DNA from: Bacillota bacterium
Lineage (GTDB): Bacteria > Bacillota > Clostridia > Oscillospirales > CAG-382
Length of the DNA stretch: 43,481 nt
Reading direction: 5' to 3'
Assembly: GCA_029550965.1 (NCBI GenBank)
Contig: JAKPGJ010000002.1
Location: forward strand, 1 to 43,481
Each line of letters opens with the position of its first letter. Position 1 is the first letter of the stretch. Both the position numbers and the translations under genes were made by a program. Shown piece after piece: positions 16,039 through 25,346 of the stretch. The notes under the pieces were generated by a model, which saw only the letters and a program-made list of their open reading frames with translations, ran no database searches and was not told the origin of the DNA.

Positions 16039-16487
16039 CTATTGTATGTTACACTTCATAATATCAATCATAAAGTGCTCCAATCTCTCTTCTTCCTCGG
16101 TTTTTCCTTTTCTCTTTTTCTTTTTTATGTACTGAATAATGAATAGCGGAATTAAAATATAAAAAAACAAGACGAACAGCGAAGCAAAAAGTAGGTACTC
16201 TTCAATTCTCTTATTGTCGTATTGGGGTGTGCGTCTTTTCTACTTATGACCGTATTGAGGTATGCGTCTTTATACACAATAGTCCCGGAGATTTTCAGCT
16301 TGCCGCATTCTTCAGAGAATTGACCATCATACCAATAACCGCCGCTATGTCCGCCGCGTAAAACGCCAAGCGAAAAACCTCCGGGTAAATCTTTCAGCAA
16401 ATACTCTGTATTTTTTACTGATGATTTAGCTGCGGTTAAGAAATCATCAGGAGATAAATCCGAATAAAAGGTGTAAACTTTTTTCAT
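16039..16487 (-). pseudogene. Small membrane protein with an internal 33-bp duplication and a frameshift
   Basis: From ATG 16487 (AAGGAG) the frame gives VYTFYSDLSPDDFLTAAK...LPGGFSLGVLRGGHSGG and then two copies of KDAxxNTxI, encoded by an imperfect 33-bp direct repeat (about 16215-16280). After about 16225 coding potential moves to another frame, reading KRIEEYLLFASLFVLF, a transmembrane segment and a charged tail (KKKKRKGKTEEEERLEHF), ending at 16039. In the original frame the end is a low-quality cysteine-rich tail at 16152. I do not recognise the family. Confidence 0.6.
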
Positions 16488-16576
16488 ATGTTTTTCTCCT
16501 TATCAGCGGCAGATAAAGAATATGAAAATCCATAAAAATTAAAAGGAATAACCGAAAACAACCGCTTATATAAAGT

Positions 16577-16630
16577 ACGGGAACTTACGAAAATCGCAGT
16601 GACGAGCTGTTGCCAATCGTAAGCTCCCGT
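16577..16630 (-). terminator. Probable lysS terminator
   Basis: ACGGGAGCTTACG pairs with CGTAAGTTCCCGT (one G-T pair) around a 28-nt loop, just after the lysS stop on the minus strand. The T-run is poor. Confidence 0.5.
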
Positions 16631-16640
16631 TTCGCATTCA

Positions 16641-18137
16641 TCAGTCAAGCGGCTTCATCGTCGGGAACAGCAGTACGTCGCGGATGGAGGGGGCGTCGGT
16701 CAGCAGCATCACCAGTCTGTCGATGCCGATGCCGAGTCCGCCCGTCGGAGGCATACCGTATTCCAGCGCCGTCAAGAAGTCCTCGTCGATATCGTTGGCT
16801 TCCTCGTCGCCCTTCGCTTTCTTGAGCGCCTGCTCCTCGAAACGCTTGCGCTGGTCCAGCGGGTCGTTTAGCTCCGAGAACGCGTTCGCGTGCTCCCTGC
16901 CGAGGATAAACAGCTCGAAACGCTCGGTATATTCGGGGTTGTCCGGCATTCTCTTCGCGAGCGGGCTGATCTCGACCGGATGATTCATAATGAAGGTCGG
17001 CTGAATGAGGTTCTCCTCAACGTATTTTTCAAAGAAGAGGTTGAGAATGTCGCCTTTCTTGTGGTCCGCGTTGAACTCGATATGGTGCTCCTTCGCGATT
17101 TTTTTCGCGGTTTCGTCGTCGTGAATCGCGTAGAAGTCGACGCCGCACGTGTCCTTTACCGCCTGCGCCATCGAAAGCCTTGCGAAAGGCTTTTCAAGGT
17201 CTATTTCAATGTCGCCGTACTGAATAACCGTTTTGCCGAGCACTTTTTTCGCTACGGTGCGGATCAGGTCTTCGGTCAGGTCCATCATGCCGTTATAATC
17301 GGTGTAAGCCTGATACAGCTCAAGCAGCGTAAACTCGGGGTTGTGGCGGGTATCCATGCCTTCGTTTCTGAAAACTCGGCCGATTTCGTAAACGCGCTCA
17401 AATCCGCCGACAATCAGCCGCTTGAGGTGCAGTTCCAACGAAATTCTTAAGTAAAGCTCGATGTTGAGAGAGTTGTGATGCGTAATAAACGGCCTTGCGT
17501 TGGCGCCGCCCGCCATATTCTGCAGAATGGGGGTTTCCACCTCAAGGAAGGATTTGCCGTTCAGGTAGTTCCTGATTTCAGAAATAATCTGCGAACGTTT
17601 TACAAAGGTATCCTTGACCTGCGGATTGACGATCAAATCCACATACCGCTGGCGGTAGCGGAGGTCCGGATCCTTAAGCCCGTGCCATTTTTCGGGCAGA
17701 GGAAGCAGCGACTTGGAGAGCAGAACCAGACGCTTCGCGTGAATCGAAATCTCGCCTCTGCGGGTTCTGAAAACAAATCCTTTAAGCCCGATGATGTCTC
17801 CGATATCCCATTTGCGGTATTCTTCAAATGCTTCTTCGCCGATGTCGTCGATGCGGATGTAAACCTGAATCCTGCCGCTGCCGTCGGCGACGTCGATGAA
17901 GTTGGCCTTGCCCATGTCCCTGCGGCTCATGATTCTTCCGGCAATGGAAACGTCCTTGTTCTCGTAGGCCTCGAAGTTTTCCTTAATGTCGGCGACATGG
18001 TCCGTAACGTCGTATTTTACGATATGAAACGGGTTTTTGCCCGCTTTCTGCAAATCAGCCAGCTTCTGGCGCCGGATGCGCAGAATGTCGTTTAGATTTT
18101 CACCGGTTTCGTTCGTGTTTTGTACTTCTTCACTCAT
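16641..18137 (-). CDS. lysS: Lysyl-tRNA synthetase (class II)
   Basis: It charges tRNA-Lys with lysine using ATP. The N-terminal anticodon-binding OB-fold covers about residues 55-155 ([15 protein letters not shown]). The catalytic core has class II motif 2 ([20 protein letters not shown]) and motif 3 ([14 protein letters not shown]...[11 protein letters not shown]). It is 498 aa from ATG 18137, which has AAAGGA at suitable distance; an in-frame ATG at 18149 is too close to that site. The greA-lysS order is usual in Firmicutes, and the two are 41 bp apart, probably one transcript. Confidence 0.97.
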   Translation of the reverse strand: MSEEVQNTNETGENLNDILRIRRQKLADLQKAGKNPFHIVKYDVTDHVADIKENFEAYENKDVSIAGRIMSRRDMGKANFIDVADGSGRIQVYIRIDDIGEEAFEEYRKWDIGDIIGLKGFVFRTRRGEISIHAKRLVLLSKSLLPLPEKWHGLKDPDLRYRQRYVDLIVNPQVKDTFVKRSQIISEIRNYLNGKSFLEVETPILQNMAGGANARPFITHHNSLNIELYLRISLELHLKRLIVGGFERVYEIGRVFRNEGMDTRHNPEFTLLELYQAYTDYNGMMDLTEDLIRTVAKKVLGKTVIQYGDIEIDLEKPFARLSMAQAVKDTCGVDFYAIHDDETAKKIAKEHHIEFNADHKKGDILNLFFEKYVEENLIQPTFIMNHPVEISPLAKRMPDNPEYTERFELFILGREHANAFSELNDPLDQRKRFEEQALKKAKGDEEANDIDEDFLTALEYGMPPTGGLGIGIDRLVMLLTDAPSIRDVLLFPTMKPLD

Positions 18138-18178
18138 TATGGGTGTCATCCTTTATTTTACTTACTTATTTCTTTCTA

Positions 18179-18652
18179 TTACTTCGAAATGCCGACAATC
18201 GTGTATTTTTTAACTCCCACAGGGGTTTCCACGCTGATGCTGTCGCCGATTTTCTGACCAAGAAGCGCTTTGCCGAGCGGGCTTTCGTCAGAAATCGCGA
18301 AATCCAGCGGGTCCGCCTCCGTAGTGCTGACGATTCTGTACTCGACTTCCTCGCCGGTATCGATGCAGTGAACCAAAACCTTGTTTCCGATGCTGACTTT
18401 GTCGGTACCGAGGTCTTTGTCGTCCAGTACAATCGCGTTTTTGAGCATCTCTTCAAGCTGCGCGATTTTTCCTTCTATTTCCGCCTGCTCGTTTTTCGCT
18501 TCGTCATACTCGCTGTTTTCGGACAGGTCGCCGAACGCGCGCGCTTTCTGAATCGCCTGAGCAACTTCCTTGCGTTTTACGGTTTTTAAGTGCTCAAGCT
18601 CAGCTTCAAGCTTTTTCAATCCCTCGTGGGATATAAAGATCTGTTTGGACAT
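18179..18652 (-). CDS. greA: Transcription elongation factor GreA
   Basis: A 157-aa factor that inserts into the RNA polymerase secondary channel and stimulates cleavage of backtracked RNA. The N-terminal coiled coil carries the tip motif [13 protein letters not shown] with the acidic residues that coordinate the catalytic metal. The C-terminal FKBP-like domain ends [19 protein letters not shown]...[14 protein letters not shown] lies upstream of ATG 18652. First gene of the greA-lysS pair. Confidence 0.97.
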   Translation of the reverse strand: MSKQIFISHEGLKKLEAELEHLKTVKRKEVAQAIQKARAFGDLSENSEYDEAKNEQAEIEGKIAQLEEMLKNAIVLDDKDLGTDKVSIGNKVLVHCIDTGEEVEYRIVSTTEADPLDFAISDESPLGKALLGQKIGDSISVETPVGVKKYTIVGISK

Positions 18653-18710
18653 ATAAAAATCTCCTTCTATTTATAAATGGATATTGATTTCATCCGCGCA
18701 AAATGAGTAT

Positions 18711-18741
18711 TTTAAATCACTTGTGAAAAAATCACAAGTGA
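18711..18741 (-). terminator. Terminator of the ftsEX-ctpA cluster
   Basis: A perfect 10-bp stem TCACTTGTGA/TCACAAGTGA abuts the ctpA stop and is followed on the minus strand by TTTAAAAT. Confidence 0.7.
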
Positions 18742-18742
18742 A

Positions 18743-19924
18743 TTATTTTAATATTTCTATCGCTTTTTGCAGCTGATTGTCTTCTTCTTTGGTCAGTTTA
18801 TAGAACTTTTTGGAGAGTTCCTCCGGCATTTCGATGACAACGTCGGGGGAAATTCCAACTCCATTATAATTCTCTCCGAAGGGAGGATTGTAGTAATAGG
18901 TCGAAAGCCTCAGTCCGCTTCCGTCGGGCAGGGTGGTGATGGTCTGCATCGTGCCCTTTCCAAACGTCGTGGTGCCCACGATGGTCGCCAGTTTATAGTC
19001 CCGGAGCGCGGCTGTGAACAGTTCCGCCGCGGAAGCGGTGTTTTCGTTTACCAGCACGACCATGGGCGCTTCCAGACACGCCGCGTCCGAGCGCTTCGTT
19101 GTCGTATTGCCCTTTCTGTCAACTATATTAATAATCGGACCTTCGGGCAGAAGTTTGTCTAAAACCGCCATAATCGCGTTTAAATCTCCGCCCGGATTGT
19201 TGCGGACGTCGAACAGGTATTTTTCGCATCCGTCGTTCTTGGCTTTCTCAAGCGCCTCCGCAAACGCTTCGGCGGTTTTGCCGTCGAATTCGGTAATAGT
19301 AATATATGCTATATTATAATCAAGCGCTTCATAAATTACGCTTTCATACGGGAATTTTTCGCGAACAATCGTAAATTCTAAAATTTCCGAGCCGCGCTTT
19401 ACTTTCAGGGTGACGGCCTCGCCCTCGTTTCCTCTGATAACCTGAATCGCTTCGTCAAAATTGTTGTTGATTTCCAAATCTCCGGCTTGGATGATAATGT
19501 CGCCTTTTAAAAGGCCCGCTTTCTGCGCCGGAGAACCGTTCATGACCCGGGCGACATAAATGCCGCCGGTATCGTCGTCCAAAACCGCGTTGATTCCGAT
19601 GCCGATCATATTGCCTTCGTTGGCGGAAAGGTATTCTTCCATTTCCTCTTTGGTCAGATAGGCCGAATACGGGTCGTCCAGACTGGCAATATACGCGCCG
19701 AGATAAGCGTCGTCCATATTGGATTCCTCGGTGCCCTTGATATAGCTGGTCTCTACGCGCCTGAATACATCGCTCAGCTTATCGTAGAAGGATGCTTTTT
19801 CTTTCAGAACGTTCAGCTCTTGCTGATGGCTGCTGTTCATCGCGATCGACGTAATCAGATAAGTAGCGATGCAGCTCATGATTGTCACTAAGATACAAAC
19901 ACCAATCGGGATACGCTTTCTCAT
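18743..19924 (-). CDS. Carboxy-terminal processing protease (S41, CtpA-type)
   Basis: A 393-aa secreted or membrane-anchored serine protease. An N-terminal hydrophobic helix (about residues 7-30) precedes a PDZ domain (about 100-185, GIGINAVLDDDTGGIYV...GSPAQKAGLLKGD) and the S41 core. The catalytic serine is in NENTASAAELF and the lysine in TTTFGKGTMQ. CtpA-type enzymes trim exported proteins and often sit beside M23 wall hydrolases. It is the last gene of the ftsEX cluster, 24 bp after an M23 gene. AAAGGA lies 11 nt before ATG. Confidence 0.95.
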   Translation of the reverse strand: MRKRIPIGVCILVTIMSCIATYLITSIAMNSSHQQELNVLKEKASFYDKLSDVFRRVETSYIKGTEESNMDDAYLGAYIASLDDPYSAYLTKEEMEEYLSANEGNMIGIGINAVLDDDTGGIYVARVMNGSPAQKAGLLKGDIIIQAGDLEINNNFDEAIQVIRGNEGEAVTLKVKRGSEILEFTIVREKFPYESVIYEALDYNIAYITITEFDGKTAEAFAEALEKAKNDGCEKYLFDVRNNPGGDLNAIMAVLDKLLPEGPIINIVDRKGNTTTKRSDAACLEAPMVVLVNENTASAAELFTAALRDYKLATIVGTTTFGKGTMQTITTLPDGSGLRLSTYYYNPPFGENYNGVGISPDVVIEMPEELSKKFYKLTKEEDNQLQKAIEILK

Positions 19925-19948
19925 ACGCTTTTTTATCCTTTTTAAATT

Positions 19949-21169
19949 TTATCCTCTGCCTTTGTCAACCATTGCTTTCGGAATGTAGTTCGGATAGGGA
20001 TTTATGTACGCGCCGTTTTTCAATACGCTGTAATGCAGGTGGTTGCCGGTCGATTTGCCGGTCGAACCGACATAAGCGATCACCTGTCCCTGTTTGACGG
20101 TCTGTCCGACGCTGACCGCGAGTTTGCTTGCGTGCGCGTAAAGGGTGGATATGCCATCGCTGTGGAGAATGACGACGACGTTGCCGAAACTGCTGCTGTA
20201 CTCGCTCCGGATAACGTAGCCGCCGTTCGCCGCAAGAATGGGCGTGCCGTATGCGCAAGCGATGTCGATTCCCTGATGGTGCTCGACCTTTTTGGGGTTA
20301 AAAGGGTCCTGTCTGCTGCCGAACAAACTGGAAATCCGGTAGCTGGTGCCTGCCGGCAGCGGCCACGCGTAGCCCGCGCTGGAAGCCGCCTGCAGCTCCG
20401 CAAGCTCTTTTTTCAAAGCGGTCAGCTTTGCGTTTGCCTGCGCGATCGCGCTGCTCTTGGAAGCGTAAGTGCCCCGCATGCTATCGAGCGTAACGCCGAG
20501 CGACCGCGCCTTGTCTTCGAACTCGGCCTTTTTCCGGGTTGCGTCGGCCTTTTTTGATTCGAGGTTGGAGACGTACTGCTCCAGCTCGGCCTTGGCTGCT
20601 TTTTGTTTTTCCTGCGCGGCTTCAAGCTCGCTTTTTGCTTTCCGAATCGATGTCTTTATTGATTCGGTATAATTGAGGAAATAATTGATGTTGTCCAGTC
20701 TTGTAAGAAAGTCGGCAAAGTCCTCGGATTCAAACAAAATCTGGAAAATGCTCGGATTGCCCATCTCGAAAGAGTAGCGGATAATGGAATCGTACGTGCG
20801 GTTGTAATATTCAAGGTCCTGGTTTTTTATTTCAATATCTGCTTCAAGTTCGGCGATTTTTATACTGTATGTTTCAATCGTCGCTTCGGTTAGCGCGATT
20901 TCCGCTTCCAGGCTGTCGATTTCTTTGATGTATGTATTCAGCATATCCTGTGTGACGGCGGATTGACTGCTGATTTTGCTGATTTCCTGCGAAATGGCTT
21001 TCTGTTCGTTCTGGAGGGCTTCGATGAGCTTTTGACACTCCCGAATGTCGTTTTCAACCTCCGCGATGGTGCGCGCCTCCGCGTTTTCCGTCGGAACGGG
21101 GAACAGGTTGGATGCGGAAATCAAAACCAAGCATAAAAGTACCAGTAAAAATCTCTTCGCTTTTCGCAT
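19949..21169 (-). CDS. M23 (LytM-domain) peptidoglycan hydrolase or activator with coiled coil, EnvC-like
   Basis: A 406-aa exported protein with a signal peptide (FLLVLLCLVLISASNLF), a long coiled coil (about residues 35-110 and 170-260) and a C-terminal LytM domain (about 280-400). The zinc ligands are intact: HHQGIDIA for the first His/Asp pair and GNHLHYS for the HxH. The layout matches EnvC/PcsB-like partners activated by FtsEX. It is a tandem paralogue of the next gene upstream. The start at 21169 has only a distant AAAGG site; an ATG nearer that site (21180) is out of frame by one base in an A5 run, so the start is uncertain. Confidence 0.92.
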   Translation of the reverse strand: MRKAKRFLLVLLCLVLISASNLFPVPTENAEARTIAEVENDIRECQKLIEALQNEQKAISQEISKISSQSAVTQDMLNTYIKEIDSLEAEIALTEATIETYSIKIAELEADIEIKNQDLEYYNRTYDSIIRYSFEMGNPSIFQILFESEDFADFLTRLDNINYFLNYTESIKTSIRKAKSELEAAQEKQKAAKAELEQYVSNLESKKADATRKKAEFEDKARSLGVTLDSMRGTYASKSSAIAQANAKLTALKKELAELQAASSAGYAWPLPAGTSYRISSLFGSRQDPFNPKKVEHHQGIDIACAYGTPILAANGGYVIRSEYSSSFGNVVVILHSDGISTLYAHASKLAVSVGQTVKQGQVIAYVGSTGKSTGNHLHYSVLKNGAYINPYPNYIPKAMVDKGRG

Positions 21170-21209
21170 TTTTGAAACATTCAGACCTTTCTAATGGGGG
21201 TATATTCCT

Positions 21210-22427
21210 TTATTTTTTATTAATCTTGGAAACCGGTATGTAATCGGGCACGGGGTTTACGAACGTGCTGCCCCGCAAAACGCTGTAATGCAGGTGCGGA
21301 CCGGTTGACTTGCCGGTTGAACCGACATAGCCGATAATCTGTCCCTGCGTGACGGTGTCTCCTTTGTTGACAATCCGTTTGCTGCAGTGCGCGTAAAGCG
21401 TGGTCATGCCGTCGCTGTGCAGGATAAAAATGACCTCGCCGTAACTGTTGGCGCCGGAGTTCTCGCTTCGGATGACATAGCCGCCGTTCGCCGCAAGAAT
21501 GGGCGTCCCCTGCGCGCACGCGATGTCGATGCCCAGATGCATCGCTTTTTTCTTGGTAAACGGGTCGATTCTTTCGCCGTATAAATCGCTGATCCTGTAC
21601 GACGCGTTTTCGGGCAGCGGCCATATATAGTTTTTGGCCGAGACGGCTCTCAAGGACTGCAGCTCCTGCTCAAGTTTGGCGAGTTTCGCTTTCGCCTGCT
21701 GGATGGCCGTGCTGGTCGAAGCGTATTTGCCCTCGAAATCCTTCAAAGAAGCGCCCAACATTTTTGCTTTCGCTTCGAACTCCGCTTTTTTCTGCGAAAG
21801 CGCTACTTTCTTTGCTTCGAGTTCCTTTAAATACTCGTCCTGCTCGTCCTTGGCCGTTTTCAGTTTTGCCTGCGAAGTCTCAAGCTCGGTTTTCGCTTTC
21901 CGAATCTCTTTTTTTACGGTTTCCGTATAGTTCAGAAAATACGTGATGTTGTCGAGCCTTGTGAGAAAATCGGAAAAGCTCTCGGCCTCGAACAGGATTT
22001 GCAGTAAACTGACATCCCCTTGTTTGAAAGAATACACGACAATGGAATCATAGAGCCGGTTATAGTATTCGAGGGTTTCGCTTTTGAGAATGATTTCGGA
22101 CTCAAGTTCCGCAATCTTCAGGCTGTACGTTTCGATGGTCGCGTTGGTCAGCTCAATCTCCGCGTTGATGCTGTCGATTTCCTTTATGTAGGTGTTCAGC
22201 GTGTCGTTTGTTACCTTCGACGCGCTGCCGAGCTTGCTGATCTCGCCCGAAATCTGCTTTTGCTCATTCTGGAGCTGTTCGATGAGCTTTTTGCATTCCT
22301 GAATATCATTCTCGACCTGCGCTATGGTTCTTGCCTGTGCTGTTTCCTTCGGCGCGGTGTATAATGAAGAGGAAAAAAGGATTGCCAGAAATAAAAACAG
22401 CGTTAAAAATCTTTTCATCCGGGACAT
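21210..22427 (-). CDS. M23 (LytM-domain) peptidoglycan hydrolase or activator with coiled coil, paralogue
   Basis: 405 aa, the same architecture as the following gene: signal peptide (FLTLFLFLAILFSSSLY), coiled-coil region with the shared motif QARTIAQVENDIQECKKLIE, and LytM domain with HLGIDIACAQGTP and GPHLHYS zinc ligands. The two proteins are collinear from end to end, so this is a tandem duplication. It starts 40 bp after ftsX, with AAGGAG upstream. Periplasm-side activation by the FtsX loop is the expected control. Two distinct hydrolases under one FtsEX could act at different sites or stages. Confidence 0.93.
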   Translation of the reverse strand: MSRMKRFLTLFLFLAILFSSSLYTAPKETAQARTIAQVENDIQECKKLIEQLQNEQKQISGEISKLGSASKVTNDTLNTYIKEIDSINAEIELTNATIETYSLKIAELESEIILKSETLEYYNRLYDSIVVYSFKQGDVSLLQILFEAESFSDFLTRLDNITYFLNYTETVKKEIRKAKTELETSQAKLKTAKDEQDEYLKELEAKKVALSQKKAEFEAKAKMLGASLKDFEGKYASTSTAIQQAKAKLAKLEQELQSLRAVSAKNYIWPLPENASYRISDLYGERIDPFTKKKAMHLGIDIACAQGTPILAANGGYVIRSENSGANSYGEVIFILHSDGMTTLYAHCSKRIVNKGDTVTQGQIIGYVGSTGKSTGPHLHYSVLRGSTFVNPVPDYIPVSKINKK

Positions 22428-22466
22428 TGATACTTCCGCTCCTTTTTAAAATGGGAACAGGGGATC

Positions 22467-23423
22467 TTATGCCTTCAGGTATTTCTTTATCGAAAGACTG
22501 CTTGCCACGATGCCGGCGAACAGTCCGAGACCGACGAACGCAATGGCCAACAGTTTGATATAATCGCCGAACGGCGCGAAGGTGATGAGCGACGATGTTT
22601 CAGCGCCGACAAGTGCTTTATCGGTTAAGATGTCCATAATTAGATAAGTATAAATATAATACTCCGCTAAAACGGACAGACCGGCTGAGAACAATCCGAT
22701 GATAATTCCTTCGATAATAAAAGGGGTTCGTATAAAGGATTTTGTCGCGCCGACATACCGCATAAAGGTGATTTCGTGGCGGCGGGAATGCATGCCGAGT
22801 TTTATGGTGATATAAATAATGAATATAGAAACCAAAAGAAGGATGAGCATCATCCAGATTGCGATAATCGTCAGCGTGTTGTTGACGCTGGTAACTTTGC
22901 TGTACAGCGTGAGATTCTCTTTAATATCCTTGCTTTCGATGTTTTCGATCTGGTCAAGACGGTTCTTTAAGGCGTAAATATCCTCCATCTTGAAGTTCGG
23001 GTCAGAAAAGCTGGTGAACCTGATTTCAAAGCTGTTCGGCAGGGGGTTGTTCTCGTCGGTGTACTGTTCGAGGAACTCCGCGTCCGCGCCGGCTCTTTCC
23101 TTATATCTTCTCAGGTTGTCCGCTTTCGAAAACCGCTGATAGCTCTTGATGGTGTTCAGTTCCTGCTGAAGCGCCTTGATGTCTGCTTCGATTTTATCAA
23201 TCTGCTCGTCCGTAAGATCGTCGGAAAGGTAAATGGTTATGATATTGATATCGTCTATGGATTTCAGGTTTCTGTCGATGTTGTCGATAATCATGTAAAA
23301 GGTTCCCACAATAATCATGCAGGAAATCAGGACCAGGGAGGAAGTGATCGACATGATTCCGTTCCGAAAAATACCGACAATGCCCTGTCTTAAATGATAT
23401 AGAAAAGTGCTAAGCATCTTCAT
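22467..23423 (-). CDS. ftsX: Cell division ABC transporter permease FtsX
   Basis: A 318-aa integral membrane protein with four transmembrane helices. The first (about residues 22-47) is followed by a large extracellular loop (about 50-180) thought to bind coiled-coil wall hydrolases. Helices 2-4 follow (MMLILLLVSIFIIYITI, FIIEGIIIGLFSAGL, LLAIAFVGLGLFAGI). With FtsE it forms a complex that gates peptidoglycan hydrolysis. GGAGG lies 11 nt ahead of ATG 23423, inside the end of ftsE, so the two overlap by 14 nt and are translationally coupled. Confidence 0.96.
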   Translation of the reverse strand: MKMLSTFLYHLRQGIVGIFRNGIMSITSSLVLISCMIIVGTFYMIIDNIDRNLKSIDDINIITIYLSDDLTDEQIDKIEADIKALQQELNTIKSYQRFSKADNLRRYKERAGADAEFLEQYTDENNPLPNSFEIRFTSFSDPNFKMEDIYALKNRLDQIENIESKDIKENLTLYSKVTSVNNTLTIIAIWMMLILLLVSIFIIYITIKLGMHSRRHEITFMRYVGATKSFIRTPFIIEGIIIGLFSAGLSVLAEYYIYTYLIMDILTDKALVGAETSSLITFAPFGDYIKLLAIAFVGLGLFAGIVASSLSIKKYLKA

Positions 23424-24099
23424 CCGTAAAATAACCTCCTATTTTGTCGGAGGTTATAACCCCGTCGCTTATTGTAATAACTCTCTTTTTATAGCGCTCC
23501 ACAATGGAACGGTCGTGCGTGATGACGATGACGGTCTTTCCGAGCCGGTTGATTTTCATCAATAATTCCATAATTTCGTGGCTCAATTCGGGGTCTATGT
23601 TTCCGGTAGGCTCGTCCGCGATAATGGTTTGCGGATTGTTGACAAGCGCCCGCGCAAGGGCGACGCGCTGCTGCTCGCCGCCGGAAAGCTGGCGGGGGAA
23701 GCAGCGGTATTTGTCGCTCAGGCCCACCACATTGAGAAAGAACGGCACGCGCTTGCGGATCAGCGAGGGGCTTCCGCCTACGACGCGCATCGCGAACGCA
23801 ACGTTCTCATATACGGTCTTATTCTCAAACAGTCGGAAATCCTGGAAAACAAACCCCATGGTCCTGCGCAGATAGGGAATCTTGCGCTCCTTTATTTTTT
23901 CCAGATTATAGCCGTTGACATGCAGTTTTCCGGAAGTAACCTTCTCCTCTCTGAGAAGAAGTTTCGTCAAAGTAGTTTTGCCGGCTCCGGAATGGCCGAC
24001 AATAAACACAAATTCTCCGTCTTCGATTCTCAGGTTGATATTTTTCAGTGCAACGGTGTTGTTTTCATACACCATAGACACGTTTTTAAACTCTATCAT
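23410..24099 (-). CDS. ftsE: Cell division ATP-binding protein FtsE
   Basis: A 229-aa ABC ATPase. Walker A is GHSGAGKTTLTK, the Q-loop region is VFQDFRLFENKTVYENVAF, the ABC signature is LSGGEQQRVALARAL, and Walker B is IIADEPTGNIDPE, followed by the switch histidine in VIVITHDRS. It pairs with FtsX. ATG 24099 has AAGGGA upstream and lies 13 bp after the regulator gene stop, so the regulator and ftsEX are likely one transcript. Confidence 0.97.
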   Translation of the reverse strand: MIEFKNVSMVYENNTVALKNINLRIEDGEFVFIVGHSGAGKTTLTKLLLREEKVTSGKLHVNGYNLEKIKERKIPYLRRTMGFVFQDFRLFENKTVYENVAFAMRVVGGSPSLIRKRVPFFLNVVGLSDKYRCFPRQLSGGEQQRVALARALVNNPQTIIADEPTGNIDPELSHEIMELLMKINRLGKTVIVITHDRSIVERYKKRVITISDGVITSDKIGGYFTDEDA

Positions 24100-24112
24100 T
24101 ATGCATTATCCC

Positions 24113-25198
24113 TTAATATAACGTTGACTTGCTGATCAGATATTTTTTAACCATTAAAGCGACCTTAAACGTAATTGCGTTGTCAAATTCCCTGAGGTCA
24201 AGCCCGGTGAGCTTCTTGATTTTCTCAAGACGGTAAACCAGCGTGTTGCGGTGAACGAACAGCTTTCTTGCCGTTTCGGAAACGTTCAGATTGTTGTCGA
24301 AGAAGGCTTGAATCGTCATTAACGTTTCCCGGTCGAGGCTTTCAAGCGAACCGCGCTTGAACACTTCCTGCAAAAACATCTCGCAAAGCGTCGTGGGAAG
24401 CTGGTAAATCAGTCTGCCGATGCCGAGGTTTTCGTAATTGATAATGCTCTTCTCGGTATCGAACACCCTGCCGACCTCAAGCGCCACCTGAGCGTCCTTG
24501 TACGACCGGGCAAGGTCTTTAATGCTGGAAACAACCGAGCCGATTCCGACAACGACCTTCATGTAGAACTCCGAGGATACCGTGTCCACGATATTCTTCG
24601 CAAAAATCTCGATGTTTTTGCTGTCGGTCATGTTCTTCAGCTCTTTGACCAGAACGATGTCCGACTCGCCGACGCTGATGACATAGTCACGTCCTTTGTC
24701 CGGGAACATATTCTGTATAACGTCGAACGGTATAACGTCGCCCTTGTTCTGGAAGCGGATCAGGAATACGACCCTGTTTACCTCGTTGTCAAAATGAAGC
24801 TCTTTGGACTTAATGTAAATATCGCCGGGAAGTATGTTGTCAAGGATGATGTTCTTGATAAAATTGGTTTTGTCGTATTTTTCGTCATAAAGGGTTTTGA
24901 TGTTCGAAAAAGAAATGGAAAGCAGCGCGGCAATGCTTTTTGCCGTTTCGTCCTGGCCTTCCACAAAAACGACGAACTCGATGCGCGCGTGCGATCCGAT
25001 GGGGCGGTAGGTATAGCCGTCCCAGGTCAGCGTGTCGAAGTTATAGGAGAGTTCCTCCAGTATTTCTCTGTGAGTTTCACCTATTCTTGTCAGCTGGCTG
25101 CACGCAACGATGACGCCTTTTTCGTCGATAATGCCGATGTTGCGGTCAACCGCTTCTTTCATCTGATAAATCAGACCCTGGAATAGTTTATTACTCAT
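24113..25198 (-). CDS. PucR/CdaR-like transcriptional regulator
   Basis: A 361-aa protein. The N-terminal part (IYQMKEAVDRNIGIIDEKGVI, about residues 8-130) resembles sugar-diacid recognition/PAS-like sensory domains. The middle is a GGDEF-like PucR linker (VVVGIGSVVSSIKDLARSY). The C-terminal HTH_30 domain reads FFDNNLNVSETARKLFVHRN followed by TLVYRLEKIKKLTG. The effector is unknown. ATG 25198 has AAAGG 10 nt upstream; a TTG at 25207 is less likely. Its place at the head of ftsEX suggests it regulates, or is co-regulated with, wall remodelling. Confidence 0.88.
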   Translation of the reverse strand: MSNKLFQGLIYQMKEAVDRNIGIIDEKGVIVACSQLTRIGETHREILEELSYNFDTLTWDGYTYRPIGSHARIEFVVFVEGQDETAKSIAALLSISFSNIKTLYDEKYDKTNFIKNIILDNILPGDIYIKSKELHFDNEVNRVVFLIRFQNKGDVIPFDVIQNMFPDKGRDYVISVGESDIVLVKELKNMTDSKNIEIFAKNIVDTVSSEFYMKVVVGIGSVVSSIKDLARSYKDAQVALEVGRVFDTEKSIINYENLGIGRLIYQLPTTLCEMFLQEVFKRGSLESLDRETLMTIQAFFDNNLNVSETARKLFVHRNTLVYRLEKIKKLTGLDLREFDNAITFKVALMVKKYLISKSTLY

Positions 25199-25346
25199 AT
25201 TTAACAAACCTTTCTTATGACGATTAAGCCCTTTTTTCCAGCTTTACCGAATATTTTACATTATTTTTGTTGAAAATGCAATAGCACCGGTGTCAATTTA
25301 ACAAAAATACCATCTTTTATGCAAATAAAATCAACAAAACGCCAAA

